Under the pieces are notes generated by a model. The model was not told the origin of the DNA, did no database searches, and saw only the letters and a program-made list of their open reading frames with translations. Source: Lytechinus pictus (lineage: Eukaryota > Echinodermata > Echinoidea > Temnopleuroida > Toxopneustidae). Taken from it: a DNA stretch of 64,000 nt. Made by a program: the position numbers and the translations under genes. Position 1 is the stretch's first letter. Each line of letters begins with the position of its first letter. Positions 12,446-22,364 of the stretch are shown here, one piece after another. The DNA is taken from assembly GCF_037042905.1 (NCBI RefSeq), contig NC_087252.1:19547701-19611700 (forward strand). Reading direction: 5' to 3'.

Positions 12446-12826
12446 AGAATGTGCTGGTATCAACCGGGCAATGGGTTGATATTACTGTGATGTCTGGAAA
12501 CGTGGAGAATCGCAACACCCCGGCAAGCAACTTCATTGATTTCACACACTACGTGTTCCGTGGGGATCCAGGCACGACCCTTTTCATGGAGATTCAGAAC
12601 TATACTTGGTCTGATGGCCCACTTGCCTCTCTCCTCCTTGTCTATGCTGGCTCCGGAGAGGACCCCACAGATAAATCGTCTAACGTTGCATTCTTATATG
12701 GAGATGGTTATAGTGGGTCCCTAAGTAGCTCCCCTAACTTCTCGCTTCGGAGTAACACTGGTTATGGACTCATTGGTATTCCAAAAGATGTGAATGCTTC
12801 TATTCAGCTTCGGGTTACAGCAATTG
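12446..12826 (+). CDS. Exon: complete CUB-like, cysteine-free beta domain (copy 2)
   Basis: A 381-base phase 1-1 exon. It encodes about 127 residues with alternating hydrophobic strands, no disulfide-forming pair and several N-glycosylation sequons. Conserved words shared with the copy at 17053-17442 include HYVF, DPG.TL.ME, TWS, AG.GEDP and IPKDVN. The order of strands recalls CUB domains, but the four CUB cysteines are absent, so the family assignment is tentative. The acceptor is taken as CCACCCAAG at 12445 because that alone gives phase 1; it has a weak pyrimidine tract. Confidence 0.8.
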
Positions 12827-13151
12827 GTAAGAATTTTGAAGAAAAAAATAATTTCCCATGATTGGGGCTAGTGCAGGCATGAGATCTAGCTGCATGGCAT
12901 TTTGAAAAAAATTTAATCCAATTATGAGTAGAATTTCAAAACATGGCAAACATACTGTCAAATGTTCAAGATAGATTGTACATACCTGTAGTAGTATGGC
13001 AATAAGAACCTACATGCATTATCTTATTTAAAAAAAAATCTTATCTTTTGGTACCATATTTTGCAAAATTTGTCAAGAGGTCATGGGTTCTTTACATAAA
13101 ATAAGTGCTAGTTTCCAAAATGATCATCATTTTCTATGGCGTAATTTCCTT
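12827..13151. other. Intron segment, nothing recognised
   Basis: AT-rich sequence following the GTAAGA donor. No repeat or exon was seen before the SINE at 13152. Confidence 0.5.
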
Positions 13152-13365
13152 CGGCAAGAAATTTATCCACATTGTGCTGCACTCGACCCAGGTGAGGTAA
13201 ATGGGTATCCGGCAGGATTAATTCCTTGAATGCTTGAGCGCCTAGGCAGCCCAGCTAAAGCCGGGGTAATAATAGCAGGGCCCGCTGGGAGAACAGTTTT
13301 CGGAACTGAAGCGGCTACCCTGGGTAAATATACCGCTATTATTATTATTATTATTATTATTATTA
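13152..13365 (+). mobile_element. SINE fragment (3' body) with ATT-repeat tail
   Basis: It contains CCAGGTGAGGTAAATGGGTA, the word GAGCGCCTAGGCAGCCCAGC, then GGGCCCGCTGG..GAACAG and a tail of ATT repeats. The GGGCCCGCTGG word also occurs in the tRNA-headed SINE at 31120-31373, and the GTGAGGTAAATGGGTA word occurs at 34073 and, inverted, at 18421. The tRNA-like head is missing, as expected for 5' truncation. Confidence 0.7.
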
Positions 13366-13560
13366 TCAATATGTGCTGGAATGAATGGAAAGTTCTTGTT
13401 TTCATCAACTGCTACTAAGCTCTGCTAATTTGACTTCCTACATCATTTGATTAATGCTTCTCTTTTAGAATGATCACAATCATATTCTTAAAGACATTCC
13501 ATCATAATAACAATAAAATATCTAAGAAAAAACACACCATATTTTCTCTTTTGTTCTCAG

Positions 13561-13683
13561 CCTGTGACGAGACTGAGAGTCTATGCAATGGATCACCTCA
13601 CTGTGTTAACCTGGAAACTGACCTATGTAATGGAGAATATGAGTGCGTCAATAGTCAGGAAGACGAATTAAATTGTGATGAGG
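13561..13683 (+). CDS. Exon: degenerate LDL-receptor class A module 4
   Basis: A 123-base phase 1-1 exon with acceptor TTGTTCTCAG and donor GTAAGG. It keeps six or more cysteines (ACDETESLCNG, CVNLETDLC, ECVNSQEDELNC). The usual calcium-binding end is changed to QEDELNC, with Ser-Gln where Gly-Ser is usual, so calcium affinity may be reduced. It sits at the position in the second block that LDLa module 1 holds in the first. Confidence 0.8.
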
Positions 13684-13916
13684 GTAAGGAGAATTGCTTG
13701 AATGGGATGGTGGGGATGAAACTAATGAAAGATGGTGATCGATGCGGATGAGGTAGGGGGTGAATTTGATAATGATTGTGTTGATGATTTTGGTGATGGT
13801 GCTGATGATGATTGTGGTAAAGAAAGGTAAAAAATATGCAAATTCTTTATGGATTGAATTCAAGCTTACTATGATTGTTTATATTATTACTATGGCATGC
13901 ATTATATTTCTCAACA

Positions 13917-13972
13917 GTGTGTAATATATCATACCTATTCAATGGATTGTCTTTATCTCTATCTTCAATGAG
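13917..13972 (+). pseudogene. Relic LDLa exon, copy 1
   Basis: After an intact-looking acceptor (TTCTCAACAG), the sequence TGTGTAATATATCATACC.. through GATTGTCTTTATCTCTATC aligns base for base with the working exon at 15631-15744. Substitutions destroy the cysteine codons and no donor remains. It is one of three or four decayed tandem copies. Confidence 0.65.
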
Positions 13973-14080
13973 TAATATTAAAAATGTATTTATATAAGGA
14001 CTGTGGATCATATTTATCTTCGTGAATTATTCATAGTGGTAAAATGTATATAATGACTATAACCTCTGTGTTTATAATAA

Positions 14081-14219
14081 AGCAATATTGACTGGCCTCG
14101 GGGCGATACGACATATATCGCCCATACTAGATTAATATCGCCCGAGTCGTAGACGAGGGTGATATCAATTTAGTGAGGGCGATATATGTCCTTTCGCCCC
14201 CAGGCCAGTCAACATTGCT
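14081..14219. mobile_element. Palindromic MITE
   Basis: The ends AGCAATATTGACTGGCC and GGCCAGTCAACATTGCT are inverted copies. Inside, repeated GGCGATATATG / ATATATCGCC words give further pairing, so the 139 bases can fold almost entirely. A second small inverted repeat, ATTGCCCGCT and AGCGGGCAAT, follows at 14479-14536. Confidence 0.75.
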
Positions 14220-14693
14220 ATTAACCAAATCAGACATCTAGAGCAAAGATCGTTAAAATTTAGATATTTTGAAGTTTAAGAATGAGAATCTAGTTTGTCA
14301 TGTTGAGCAGACTGGGCCTTTGAACTTTACCATTGTGACGTTATTGAAATGATGCGTCCCTGGCCTAGGGACGCAGTATCAAGCATTGTCTCAACTTGAT
14401 TACCATTATGACGTATAGCACTGCGCGGTTCAAGGACGCGTACAAAAACGCGTAGAATACCCGGATGTTAGCTCTGCTTTATTGCCCGCTACATTTCCAC
14501 GCATTTTCTCATTGACTTTCCTGAGCGGGCAATAAATTGGGCCCGTGGATAAACAATTGGAAATTTATTGACCGGCCATTTGATCCCAGTCTTAAGCAGG
14601 CAACAATGTATCAAAGTTGCCCTGCTCAGATGTCTGATACGGTTAATAATAGTCAATATCATCATTGTAACATGGATTACACTTTTCTAACAG

Positions 14694-14741
14694 TGTGTGA
14701 TGTTTCCTGTGCCTTGAAATGATCATGTGTATCTTCATAAA
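14694..14741 (+). pseudogene. Relic LDLa exon, copy 2, broken by a stop and by a MITE
   Basis: The upstream 45 bases (AGTCAATATCATCATTGTAAC and following) match the polypyrimidine and branch region of the working exon at 15631. After CTAACAG the reading TGTGATGTTTCCTGTGCC follows the true exon and then hits TGA. A 596-bp TTAA MITE (14746-15341) interrupts the copy. Beyond the MITE the unit continues with TCATATTGGTAAATGTATG. Confidence 0.75.
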
Positions 14742-14745
14742 TTAA

Positions 14746-15341
14746 AGGGGAATCCAACCCAAATAAAAACTTGTTTTTATAAGGAAAAAAAAAATCAGAC
14801 AAGTTGATAGGTGAAAGTTTGAACAATATTGGACAAACAACAAGAAAGTTATGAATTTTTAACAGTTGTAAATATTGGTAATCTCTATACACATGTAGAC
14901 TTCAAATTGGCCGCATATGGGATGTCATAGTGATGTAAGGCAAGGACTACTCTTCCATGTACTCCAATACATATTATGGCGAAAATGTCATTTTTCCCAA
15001 AAGTTTTATTTCAAATTTATTTTTCTTTCATGAGGACATACAACAATATATACTACCTGGGTTATATTTAGATTACTGCCCCAGGGGAATGGGTACTTAG
15101 GAGAAAACCACAAATCCCTGATAATAAAGTACATGGCCTATGGGAAAGTTGTCCGTGCCCTTTGTCATAACTTACTTACGCAGTTGCCAATTTGAAATCT
15201 ACATAGTATTAGTGATCTCAATTTCAAAGCAGCTATAACTTTCTTATTGCTTGTCCGGTTTCTTTCAAACTTTCACCATTCTGTTTAATTTATTTTTCTC
15301 CTTCCCAACACAACATTTTATGGCCAAGGCTGGATTCCCCT
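14746..15341. mobile_element. TTAA-flanked palindromic MITE
   Basis: The ends AGGGGAATCCA and TGGATTCCCCT are inverted copies, with TTAA on both sides (14742-14745 and 15342-15345). Subterminal words such as AAAGTTATGAATTT and AACTTTCTTATTG are also roughly inverted. It has no coding capacity. It shares size, TTAA target and AGG..CCT end design with elements at 17603 and 40357. Confidence 0.85.
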
Positions 15342-15384
15342 TTAATCATATTGGTAAATGTATGTATATACTTACTATAACCTT

Positions 15385-15552
15385 TGTTAACGGTCAAGAT
15401 CCTTGTAACATGCACTACATCTTTTTTCCAGTAGTATTATTATAACCTTCGCTATCAGCCAGTATCAAGCGTGATTTTGTTTCAACAGTGTAAAAAATAT
15501 TCTGGCCCTTCATTCAATCATCATTTTCACTATCCTCATTGATTATTCATAT
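15385..15552 (+). pseudogene. Relic LDLa exon, copy 3 (and a fainter fourth)
   Basis: After TTTCAACAG the stretch 15489-15552 (TTCATTCAATCATCATTTTC, then TATCCTCATTGATTATTCAT) follows the working LDLa exon, with most cysteines lost. A still weaker unit at 15385-15432 keeps the intronic lead-in AACATGCACTACATC and a TTTTTTCCAG acceptor. The functional exon starts about 80 bases after copy 3. Confidence 0.6.
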
Positions 15553-15630
15553 TGGTACATTTATACAAGAAACTATAAACTGTTAAAACAGTCAATATTA
15601 TCATTATAACATGGATTATTACTTTTCCAG

Positions 15631-15744
15631 GTGTGTGTGATTTTTCCTGCGCATTGAATGAATCGTCTTGTCTATATCCTCATGATTACTGTGATGACGA
15701 GATTGACTGTGCTGGCGGAGAAGATGAATTTGCTTGTGATTCAG
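15631..15744 (+). CDS. Exon: LDL-receptor class A module 5
   Basis: A 114-base phase 1-1 exon with acceptor CTTTTCCAG and donor GTATAT. It encodes six cysteines ending DCAGGEDEFAC, with the acidic calcium ligands kept. It is the parent or surviving member of the decayed series between 13.9 and 15.6 kb. The GTATAT donor is weaker than others in this gene. Confidence 0.85.
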
Positions 15745-16217
15745 GTATATACACTTTTTGTGTAAAAGCCACTTTAACAGACTCCATATGGTTATGATTG
15801 ATCTGGAATATGATGTTGGAATAAAACGTGAAATTTGATACAAATATGAGACATGGAGCATCTTATTGTTTAAAGCCCTGTATGTAAATCTTCTTGCAAA
15901 TACTTGTGTTAACATCTGTGACTATGCTGTCATCCTATACTAGAATACATGTAAAATTGGATATCTACTGACCTCATTGCAGTTGTTCAATTGGTTACGA
16001 CTTGAAACCCATTTGGCCTTTGCTCCAGAATAAGGACTTGCAAGTTGCAATCATCCAAAATCAGTTGCATTATCATTAGACTTTGTTGCATATTTTAATA
16101 AGAGAAGGGTATGAGGTAATTAATTGTTCAGCCCCAGTAGGATTTGATGAAAATTTACAGTGGTTATAATGTAATAATATCTTTGTATCAATTTCTGTTT
16201 TTATCTTTTTGTTATAG

Positions 16218-16340
16218 ATTGTTTCAAGTGCCCAGGATATTACACTTGCCTTTATGACTCTGTGGTTTGTGACTTCTATGATAATTGCTATGGTGGAGCA
16301 GATGAAGCAGAAAGTCTCTGCAGAGATTCGGAATTTATCA
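16218..16340 (+). CDS. Exon: LDL-receptor class A module 6
   Basis: A 123-base phase 1-1 exon, acceptor TTTGTTATAG, donor GTAAGT. It begins DCFKCPGYYTCLYDSVVCDF and ends CRDSEFI, parallel to module 3. The acidic region is GGADEAESLC. Its last 20 bases together with the donor are tandemly repeated in the following intron (16341-16600). Confidence 0.88.
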
Positions 16341-16600
16341 GTAAGTCTTTTGTTATTATTCTTCAGCAGAGAATCAAATTATATCAGTAAGATTTCTGTT
16401 CTCATTCTTATCAGTAAAACTTTTGTTATCATTCTTCAGGAGAAACTCAAATTATATGAGTAATAATTGTATTATTATTCTTCAGAAGAACCGAAAATTG
16501 TATCAGTAAGAATTTTATTTTCATTCTTTAGCAGAGACCCAGGTGATCTCAGTGTAGACTTTTTCATCTTCAGGAGAAATTCAACTGGTATTCATAAGAC
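16318..16600 (+). repeat. Tandem mini-repeat of the exon 3' edge (~48-60 bp units with acceptor-like and donor-like ends)
   Basis: The true exon end GCAGAGATTCGGAATTTATCA plus GTAAGTC is followed by units such as TTATTATTCTTCAG then CAGAGAATCAAATTATATCA then GTAAGA. Further units with GAGAAACTCAAATTATATGA, AAGAACCGAAAATTGTATCA and CAGAGACCCAGGTGATCTCA follow. Most units look like a ~20-base exon bounded by a TTCTTCAG-type acceptor and a GTAAG-type donor, decaying to the right. Confidence 0.75.
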
Positions 16601-17052
16601 TTTTTATCCGTCAAAATGATGGCGCACAGCCACAACTAGAATGTAACAAGTGATTGAAATATTTGGAAAATGTGATTGAGAATAAAACAGTAACATTTGT
16701 TGCAGTGCATATCTTTTTTTGCCGATCCACAAAGTTTAACCGGCTTTAATCCATGCAGAATTTTTTTAATATACACTTCACAGGTTGTCTGTTATTTTTA
16801 CCCAAATTATCATTAGCGAAAGTCTGTACTAGTTGTCTCTGCAGTGTCCCATTGTTTTTGTCCACATAGCGGCAAGTTGTGCAGTGATATTAAAATGTAG
16901 TTTGCATTTTTTGTGCATCATGATTGTGACAAGTGCCCTTAGTATCTTATTTTCCTCCGATAACCCATCTTTCTCGTATTTAGAATCATTTTGTGGAGTG
17001 GCAATTTCGGGTAATCATTACAAATATTTCTGAATGTCTTTTCCAATCATAG

Positions 17053-17442
17053 TACCGGTGGATGTGACAGCTGATGAATGGATCACAATCGAACAACGTT
17101 CAGGAGATGCCGTGGAAGATCGCGGCACAAGGGCCAGCGAGTTCTACGACTTCTACCATTACGTCTTCTATTCCGATCCTGGTGCAACACTGTATATGGA
17201 GCTGTTGAACTTCACATGGTCTGAGAATGCACCTCAGCTTATCCCTCTCCTGCGCATCATTGCTGGAGCGGGTGAAGATCCAGCATCTGGTCCAAATAAC
17301 AGAGCATACTATGATGCAACAGGGTACGAGTACAGTATCAGCTCGTTAAGGGCTTTCTCCTTGACCAACAGCACAGGCTTTGTTCTCCTTGCTTTCCCCA
17401 AGAATGTGAATACTTATGTGAAGTTCAGGGTCACAGCTAACG
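17053..17442 (+). CDS. Exon: complete CUB-like, cysteine-free beta domain (copy 3)
   Basis: A 390-base phase 1-1 exon, acceptor CCAATCATAG, donor GTGAGT. It opens IPVDVTADEWITIEQRSGD and contains YHYVFYSDPGATLYMELLNF, TWSE, AGAGEDP and AFPKNVNTYVKFRV. It lacks cysteines and has an N-glycosylation sequon in the TWS region. It parallels the exon at 12446 and the fragment at 1-126. Its function is unknown; CUB folds usually mediate protein or carbohydrate contacts. Confidence 0.85.
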
Positions 17443-17602
17443 GTGAGTATACCAGAAACACAATTAGGTCATAGTTTGCCATTTCAGGTAGCAACAAGGC
17501 AAAGAAGTGCTTAGAGATCAAATGATTTGCTGAATTCTATCCTGTGACAGCCATTTATTATAGCTAAAAGAAAGAATTGCTAATGACCGGTTAATTAGTT
17601 AA

Positions 17603-18174
17603 AGGGATGGTCTTGGCTGGAAATATTAATATCTAGAATAGAGTAAAATTCACAGAGAAAAATGCTGAAAATTTCATCAAAATCGGATAACAAATAATGA
17701 AGTTATTGAATTTTAAAGTTTATTGATATTTTGTGAAAACAATTATATGCACATCATCATGAATATTCATTAGGTGGGCTGATGATGTCACATCCCCACT
17801 TCCCTTTTCTTATGTTAATACATGAAATCATAAATGTGTAAATTATGTGTCTCCATTATGATGAAATAAGTTGCGGCAATAAATAAATTATGTACTTAAT
17901 CAATTGTCCATCCATTTGTTTTAGTTCTTGGTAGAAAAATTTTGAATAAACCTAATTTCATATAATAAAATACAAAGAACAAGTGGGGATATGATATCAT
18001 CAGCCCACCTTATATTCATAAATACATGCCTAGAACTGTTTCACCGGATAATGCAAAAGTTTAAAATTCAATAACTTCGTTATTATCCGATTTTGATCAA
18101 ATTTTCAGCATTTTGATTTGTGAATTTTACCCTCATTCATTGAGATATAAAGATCTCCAGCCTGGACCATCCCT
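17603..18174. mobile_element. TTAA-type palindromic MITE (one flank mutated to TTGA)
   Basis: The ends AGGGATGGTC and GACCATCCCT are inverted copies, preceded by TTAA (17599-17602) and followed by TTGA (18175-18178). Inside, ATTTTCATCAAAATCGGATAA and its complement TTATCCGATTTTGAT pair as subterminal arms. It has the same design as 14746-15341 and 40357-40940. Confidence 0.8.
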
Positions 18175-18285
18175 TTGATGCCAGATCTATTGACCATACA
18201 TATAATGGTTTATCAAATAACAATAATCTGCATTACCATCTTGTAAAATTTATATATGGCTTGAATGGAAGAGGAATCTCAGCAT

Positions 18286-18563
18286 AAATAAATAAATAAT
18301 ATAGGATTTGTATAGTGCACATATCCACCTTGCTAGGTGCTCAAGGCGCTCCTATATTACCCCCGGCTAAGCTAGTCTACCGATTCTGGTGCGCACAGCT
18401 TTTTGAGGAATTACTTCCTGCCAGTACCCATTTACCTCACCTGGGTGGATGGCACAGTGTGGATAAATTTGTTGCTGAAGGAAAACAAGCCATGGCTTGG
18501 ATTTGAACCCACGACCCTCTGTTTGAAAGGCGAGAGTCAGAACCACTAGCCCACGATGCGCCC
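18286..18563 (-). mobile_element. Full-length tRNA-headed SINE, minus orientation
   Basis: Read on the minus strand, it begins GGGCGCATCGTGGGCTAGTG with an A-box-like GGCTAGTGGTTCTGACTC and a B-box GGTTCAAATCC. The body contains CCAGGTGAGGTAAATGGGTA and GCGCCTTGAGCACCTAGCAA, and an AT-rich repeat tail points to lower coordinates. Two related fragments lie at 19320-19488 and 23217-23330. Confidence 0.8.
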
Positions 18564-19319
18564 ACTATAAGCATCTTGAAGTCTGAATCCTCAAATGCAT
18601 AGTCATTCACAACACTCTTAACAGTGGACAGTATACAGGTGTACCATAAATTAGTGACTTAGGATATAGTTTTATCTGTGCTCGTAATAGTGTCGTGTTG
18701 GGATCGGTAATTATAAGAAGGGAAGCGTAATGAAGAAACTTTTGAGAAAGTTATACAGTTCAAAATCACAAAGTATTTAATTATCAATATTCAGCTACAG
18801 TTCGAAGTACTTGAAGATTCAGATATAATAGGAGACGATGAATATAAAATAATTTAGAAGTATCAGATTGAGATTGTGAAGTTAAGATAATATTTGATGG
18901 ACGTCTAAGTCTTGAAATCAGTCAGTCTATCTGGATGAGTGTGGGTCTAGTATTCTTCTGTATTCTCTCTCCTCTAATAATCAAGAAGTCTTATTTATAT
19001 CATTAGTTTTAGGGGTGTAACAATTTAAGGTGGGAGTGATCTAAACTCGTTCTGATTGGTCTACAGGTAACTGTCTATCAAACTTTCTCTGGTATAAGGG
19101 GTGTGGTGATGCTCTGTTCAATTGACTGGGGCTGGAATCATGTTACTTGCCTGAATGCAGCTAGAAGTGTCCTCCAGACTCAATTGCTTTGCTGTTCATA
19201 GCTTTACATACATTTAATCATGTATGGTGATTGGTTCAAAAGGCATCATGTGACCGATTATATTCTAAGTACGATGTTGCGTGATGTCGGACCTTGTTAT
19301 ATATTCCACCCTGAAAATT

Positions 19320-19488
19320 TCCTGTCAGGTACATTTTTACCTCACCTGCGTTGAGTGCAGCATAATATGGATCAATTTCTTGCAAATGGAAATTACACCA
19401 TGGCTGGGATTTGAAGCCACAAACCTCTTTTTGCCAAGTCGGAGACTTATCCCCCGATCCACAACTCTCTGCATATTAGCAATGTGAA
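19320..19488 (-). mobile_element. SINE fragment, minus orientation
   Basis: On the plus strand it reads TTTTTACCTCACCTGCGTTG, GGATCAATTTCTTGC and TGGCTGGGATTTGAAGCC. These match the inverted SINE at 18421-18520 (ACCTCACCTGGGTGG, GGATAAATTTGTTGC, GGATTTGAACCC). It is more diverged and lacks the tail. Confidence 0.6.
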
Positions 19489-19591
19489 GAAATCCTCTCT
19501 GGGCGAACAGGTTTGACCATGCCCCATTGAGCATTCAATATTTGTGTACATCTTTCATGACTTGACATGTTTTGATTATTCTTTTATACAG

Positions 19592-20104
19592 CAACCACTC
19601 CTGCCACTAGTTCTACAAACAGCCCTGAAACTAGTTCTCCAACCAGTCCTACAGTTAGTCCTGCTACTAGTTCTCCAACCAGTCCTACAATAAGTCCCGA
19701 TACTAGTTCCCCAATCGGTCCTACAGTTAGTCCCGATACTAGTTCCCCAACCAGTCCTACAGTTAGTCCCGATACTAGTTCTCCAACCAGTCCTACAGTT
19801 AGTCCTGCTACTAGTTCCCCAACCAGTCCTACAATAAGTCCCGATACTAGTTCCCCAACCGGTCCTACAGTTAGTCCCGATACTAGTTCCCCAACCAGTC
19901 CTACAGTTAGTCCTGCTACTAGTTCCCCAACCAGTCCTACAATAAGTCCCGATACTAGTTCCCCAACCGGTCCTACAGTTAGTCCTGATACTAGTTCCCC
20001 AACCAGTCCTACAGTTAGTCCCGATACGAGTTCTCCAACCAGTCTTACAACTACCCCTACTCCTACTACTACAACCACTTCTACAAGTCCTACCGACACA
20101 TATG
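19592..20104 (+). CDS. Exon: mucin-like Pro/Thr/Ser repeat linker
   Basis: A 513-base phase 1-1 exon, acceptor TTTTATACAG, donor GTTAGT. It encodes about 171 residues made of roughly twelve copies of a 12-residue unit (consensus TSSPTSPTVSPD, 36 bases), ending in a run of Thr and Pro. A higher-order 108-base trimer with unit endings VSPA, ISPD and GPTVSPD recurs three times. Such Ser/Thr/Pro tracts are normally heavily O-glycosylated and form extended stalks. Copy number is probably polymorphic. Long frames on the opposite strand are shadows of the repeat. Confidence 0.85.
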
Positions 20105-21028
20105 GTTAGTTGAAGGTTACATACCAATTCTCTCTATCTTTCCCTCTTTTTCTCTTATTTTGCTAGAGTTCGTTTTTTGTTTCCATCTATCACTCTCTGG
20201 TTTCTTTCTCTATCTCTCTCTCCCCCTCCCTCCTTCATTCACTATTTCTCTCACTCTCTCTCCCCCTCCCTCATTAACTCTTTCTTTCTAGATTGCTCCC
20301 TCTTTTACTGTGTCTCCTCACTTTCTCTTGCTCTATCTTCCTTTGTTATCTTTTGATTTAAGTTTTTATGCCTCTGTCCACCATAGTTGGTTGCCAGGGT
20401 CATCATGTTTTAGGGTTGTCCATCTGTCTGTGCGTCCCATTTTTTTCTCTCACAGTAATTAAAGAATCGTGTGACAGATAAAAGTACATGTTTTTTTATA
20501 TTAGGTTAACTTCATATCTATGTGATTAATTTCCTTGTAAAAAATCAAAATCATAGGTCATTACCTACCTTGATCCCGACATAATAAATTTCCTGTGTTA
20601 GTTGCAAAATATCCCGCTTAAACTGCTGCATAGTTAAATACGTTATCATGCAAAAGCAGAAGTACTTGGAGTTCATTTCAATCTATCTCATTTCTCAAGA
20701 TAATATACCAATATGTAGAGGTATAATTGAGGGGGGTGTCACAAGGATTGAACTAGGATTTAAAGTCATGCTTGGTGCTGACACGCACATATAAGTGATA
20801 ACGCACATGTAAGTGATACTTAACTCTTTGTGAACCCCCCTTCAGTTGTTATGCACATGTATTGGGGAAAATGTAAAGAAATTTCTCAAGTAATGTCATG
20901 AGAAGTAGCTCATAGAAGAGAATAACCCGCCCTCAAAATAAAATGCAAGTCATTATACTGTAGAAAATATTCCTGTATATAACTTAATATAATTGGCTAT
21001 TTATAACTAAATATAAATTATATAATAT

Positions 21029-21066
<38 letters not shown>

Positions 21067-21236
21067 ATCTATATAATTAAGTGTAATAAATCATAACGAA
21101 AATGTAACTAAATCAAACTGATGGACAAGTAATTTATATTTGAAAATAACTGAATATGACCCAAACGTAACTAAATATAACTAGAATGTGACAAAATAAA
21201 AACTAACATATTTTTCATCTGTGTTGTCTTTACAAG
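20105..21236. other. Intron with CT-rich and TA-rich simple sequence
   Basis: A CT-rich microsatellite-like tract covers about 20128-20345. A perfect TA run lies near 21036-21062, amid AT-rich words such as AACTAAATATAA repeated to 21190. No exon was seen. Confidence 0.6.
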
Positions 21237-21593
21237 TGAGTGTACCAGTGGATAATGAGTGGCATGAAGTTAACAATGTCATTGGTGTTCTTCAGGAGAA
21301 TGGTGATTACCTGGAAGCCATATGGCGTTTCTATGCTCCAAGCGACTCCTACGTCCTCCTGTTTGAAGTGACTACAGCCTATGTCCTCAGTCCCGGCTCT
21401 GAAGTCCTTTTTGGCACAGATCCATTCTTTGATCCTCATGTTGCTAAAATTGAACATTTTGGGACTGATATTCCATTCGGAATATACGACTTCTATGTGC
21501 TAAGTGATGAGGCCTATGTTTCTATCATGGTACCCGTGGATTCATCAATGGACGAGACCAGTTTGCAGTTCCGCGTCAGAGCTGAACTACATG
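21237..21593 (+). CDS. Exon: fourth CUB-like beta domain (diverged)
   Basis: A 357-base phase 1-1 exon, acceptor GTCTTTACAAG, donor GTAAGA. It encodes VSVPVDNEWHEVNNVIG, WRFYAPSDSYVLLFEVT, then IMVPVDSS and LQFRVRAELHG. The VPVD.EW start, the aromatic F/Y..DS.VLLFE strand and the terminal F-R-V-x-A match copies 1-3, but overall identity is low. No cysteines. Confidence 0.78.
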
Positions 21594-21775
21594 GTAAGAA
21601 AAAGTCCACTTATTTTTACCTGCAACTGTTAAAAAGGGGAGCCGATCCTGCCAACTTGACTTAGGTGTAAATGTAAGCAGCAAACTTTGGGAATCATTGA
21701 TTAAGGTTTGATGAAAATCCTTTCAAGAATAACAGATTGTCAGCAATTACGGGATTTCGGGGGAGCATTTATCAT

Positions 21776-22190
21776 GGCCTGAATCCACAAAGGTGGTTTC
21801 GAAAACCATTAATTGAACTGATGGTTAATGCAGATTTCCTCTATAAAGTACGCTTGATTGATATCTATTTATACCAATACTGATACGCTGTTTTGTCTTA
21901 GTGCACCAAATTGACACCTGTTGCCATGGTTTTGAATGCTAGTTTATTCATGAGTCCACTGTTTTTAACAGTGGATTCATTAATTCTAAACAGTGGACTC
22001 GTGAGTAAAATAGCATGCACAACTATGGAAACAGGCGTCAATTTGGCGCACTGTGACAAAAGCGTGTATCACTATTTATTTGGTAATTTTATCATATATG
22101 CAGTAGATTAAGCGTGATTAATACTGGAAATCTGCATTAACCATCGGTTCAACCAATGGTTTTTTAAATCACCCTTTATGAATTCAGGCC
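21776..22190. mobile_element. Foldback MITE (family shared with 36493-36783)
   Basis: The left end GGCCTGAATCCACAAAGGTGG and right end TATGAATTCAGGCC are inverted. Inner arms GGTTAATGCAGATTTCC and GGAAATCTGCATTAACC also pair. A related element lies in an intron of the receptor gene at 36493-36783. Confidence 0.75.
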
Positions 22191-22257
22191 TATGAAATCA
22201 AAGACTTTAGAAACCAGCATGAATCAGCAGTTTTCTTTTTTTTTGTTTCGGTAACAG

Positions 22258-22364
22258 ATTGTGAAGGAGATCAAAGCCCATGTGTTGAATGCAGTGGTGG
22301 AACATTATGTTCTCCTGTGCTGGATTGTTCTGTATCAGATGCTTATCGGTGTCCAGATGTTTGA
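22258..22364 (+). CDS. Terminal exon: Cys-rich C-terminus with stop codon
   Basis: Acceptor TCGGTAACAG, then 35 codons and TGA at 22362-22364. It encodes DCEGDQSPCVECSGGTLC and a further three cysteines. The spacing is like the first half of an LDLa module but without the acidic end. No donor that would extend the frame was found, so this is taken as the C-terminus. A secreted protein is implied. A distal alternative exon cannot be excluded. Confidence 0.7.

Larger units (their letters stand above)
1..22364 (+). other. Gene model: LDLa / CUB-like modular extracellular protein (5'-truncated by window edge)
   Basis: Twelve exons, 1-126, 1062-1181, 10111-10230, 10963-11085, 12446-12826, 13561-13683, 15631-15744, 16218-16340, 17053-17442, 19592-20104, 21237-21593 and 22258-22364, join in one frame to give 864 residues and a stop. 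Every junction is phase 1, the pattern expected for exon-shuffled extracellular modules. The order is CUB-like, LDLa x3, CUB-like, LDLa x3, CUB-like, mucin-like repeat, CUB-like, Cys-rich tail. The block of three LDLa plus one CUB-like domain is repeated, which implies a four-exon block duplication. No transmembrane segment appears in this part, so a secreted protein is likely, but the N-terminus lies outside the window. LDLa modules usually bind calcium and basic protein ligands; the actual ligand is unknown. I do not recognise an orthologue. Confidence 0.8.

Noticed and set aside
19576..20127. Two minus-strand frames of 171-183 codons (Gly/Thr/Arg or Val/Gly/Leu repeats)
   Set aside because: They are antisense shadows of the plus-strand mucin-like exon; the plus frame fits neighbouring exon phases and splice sites.
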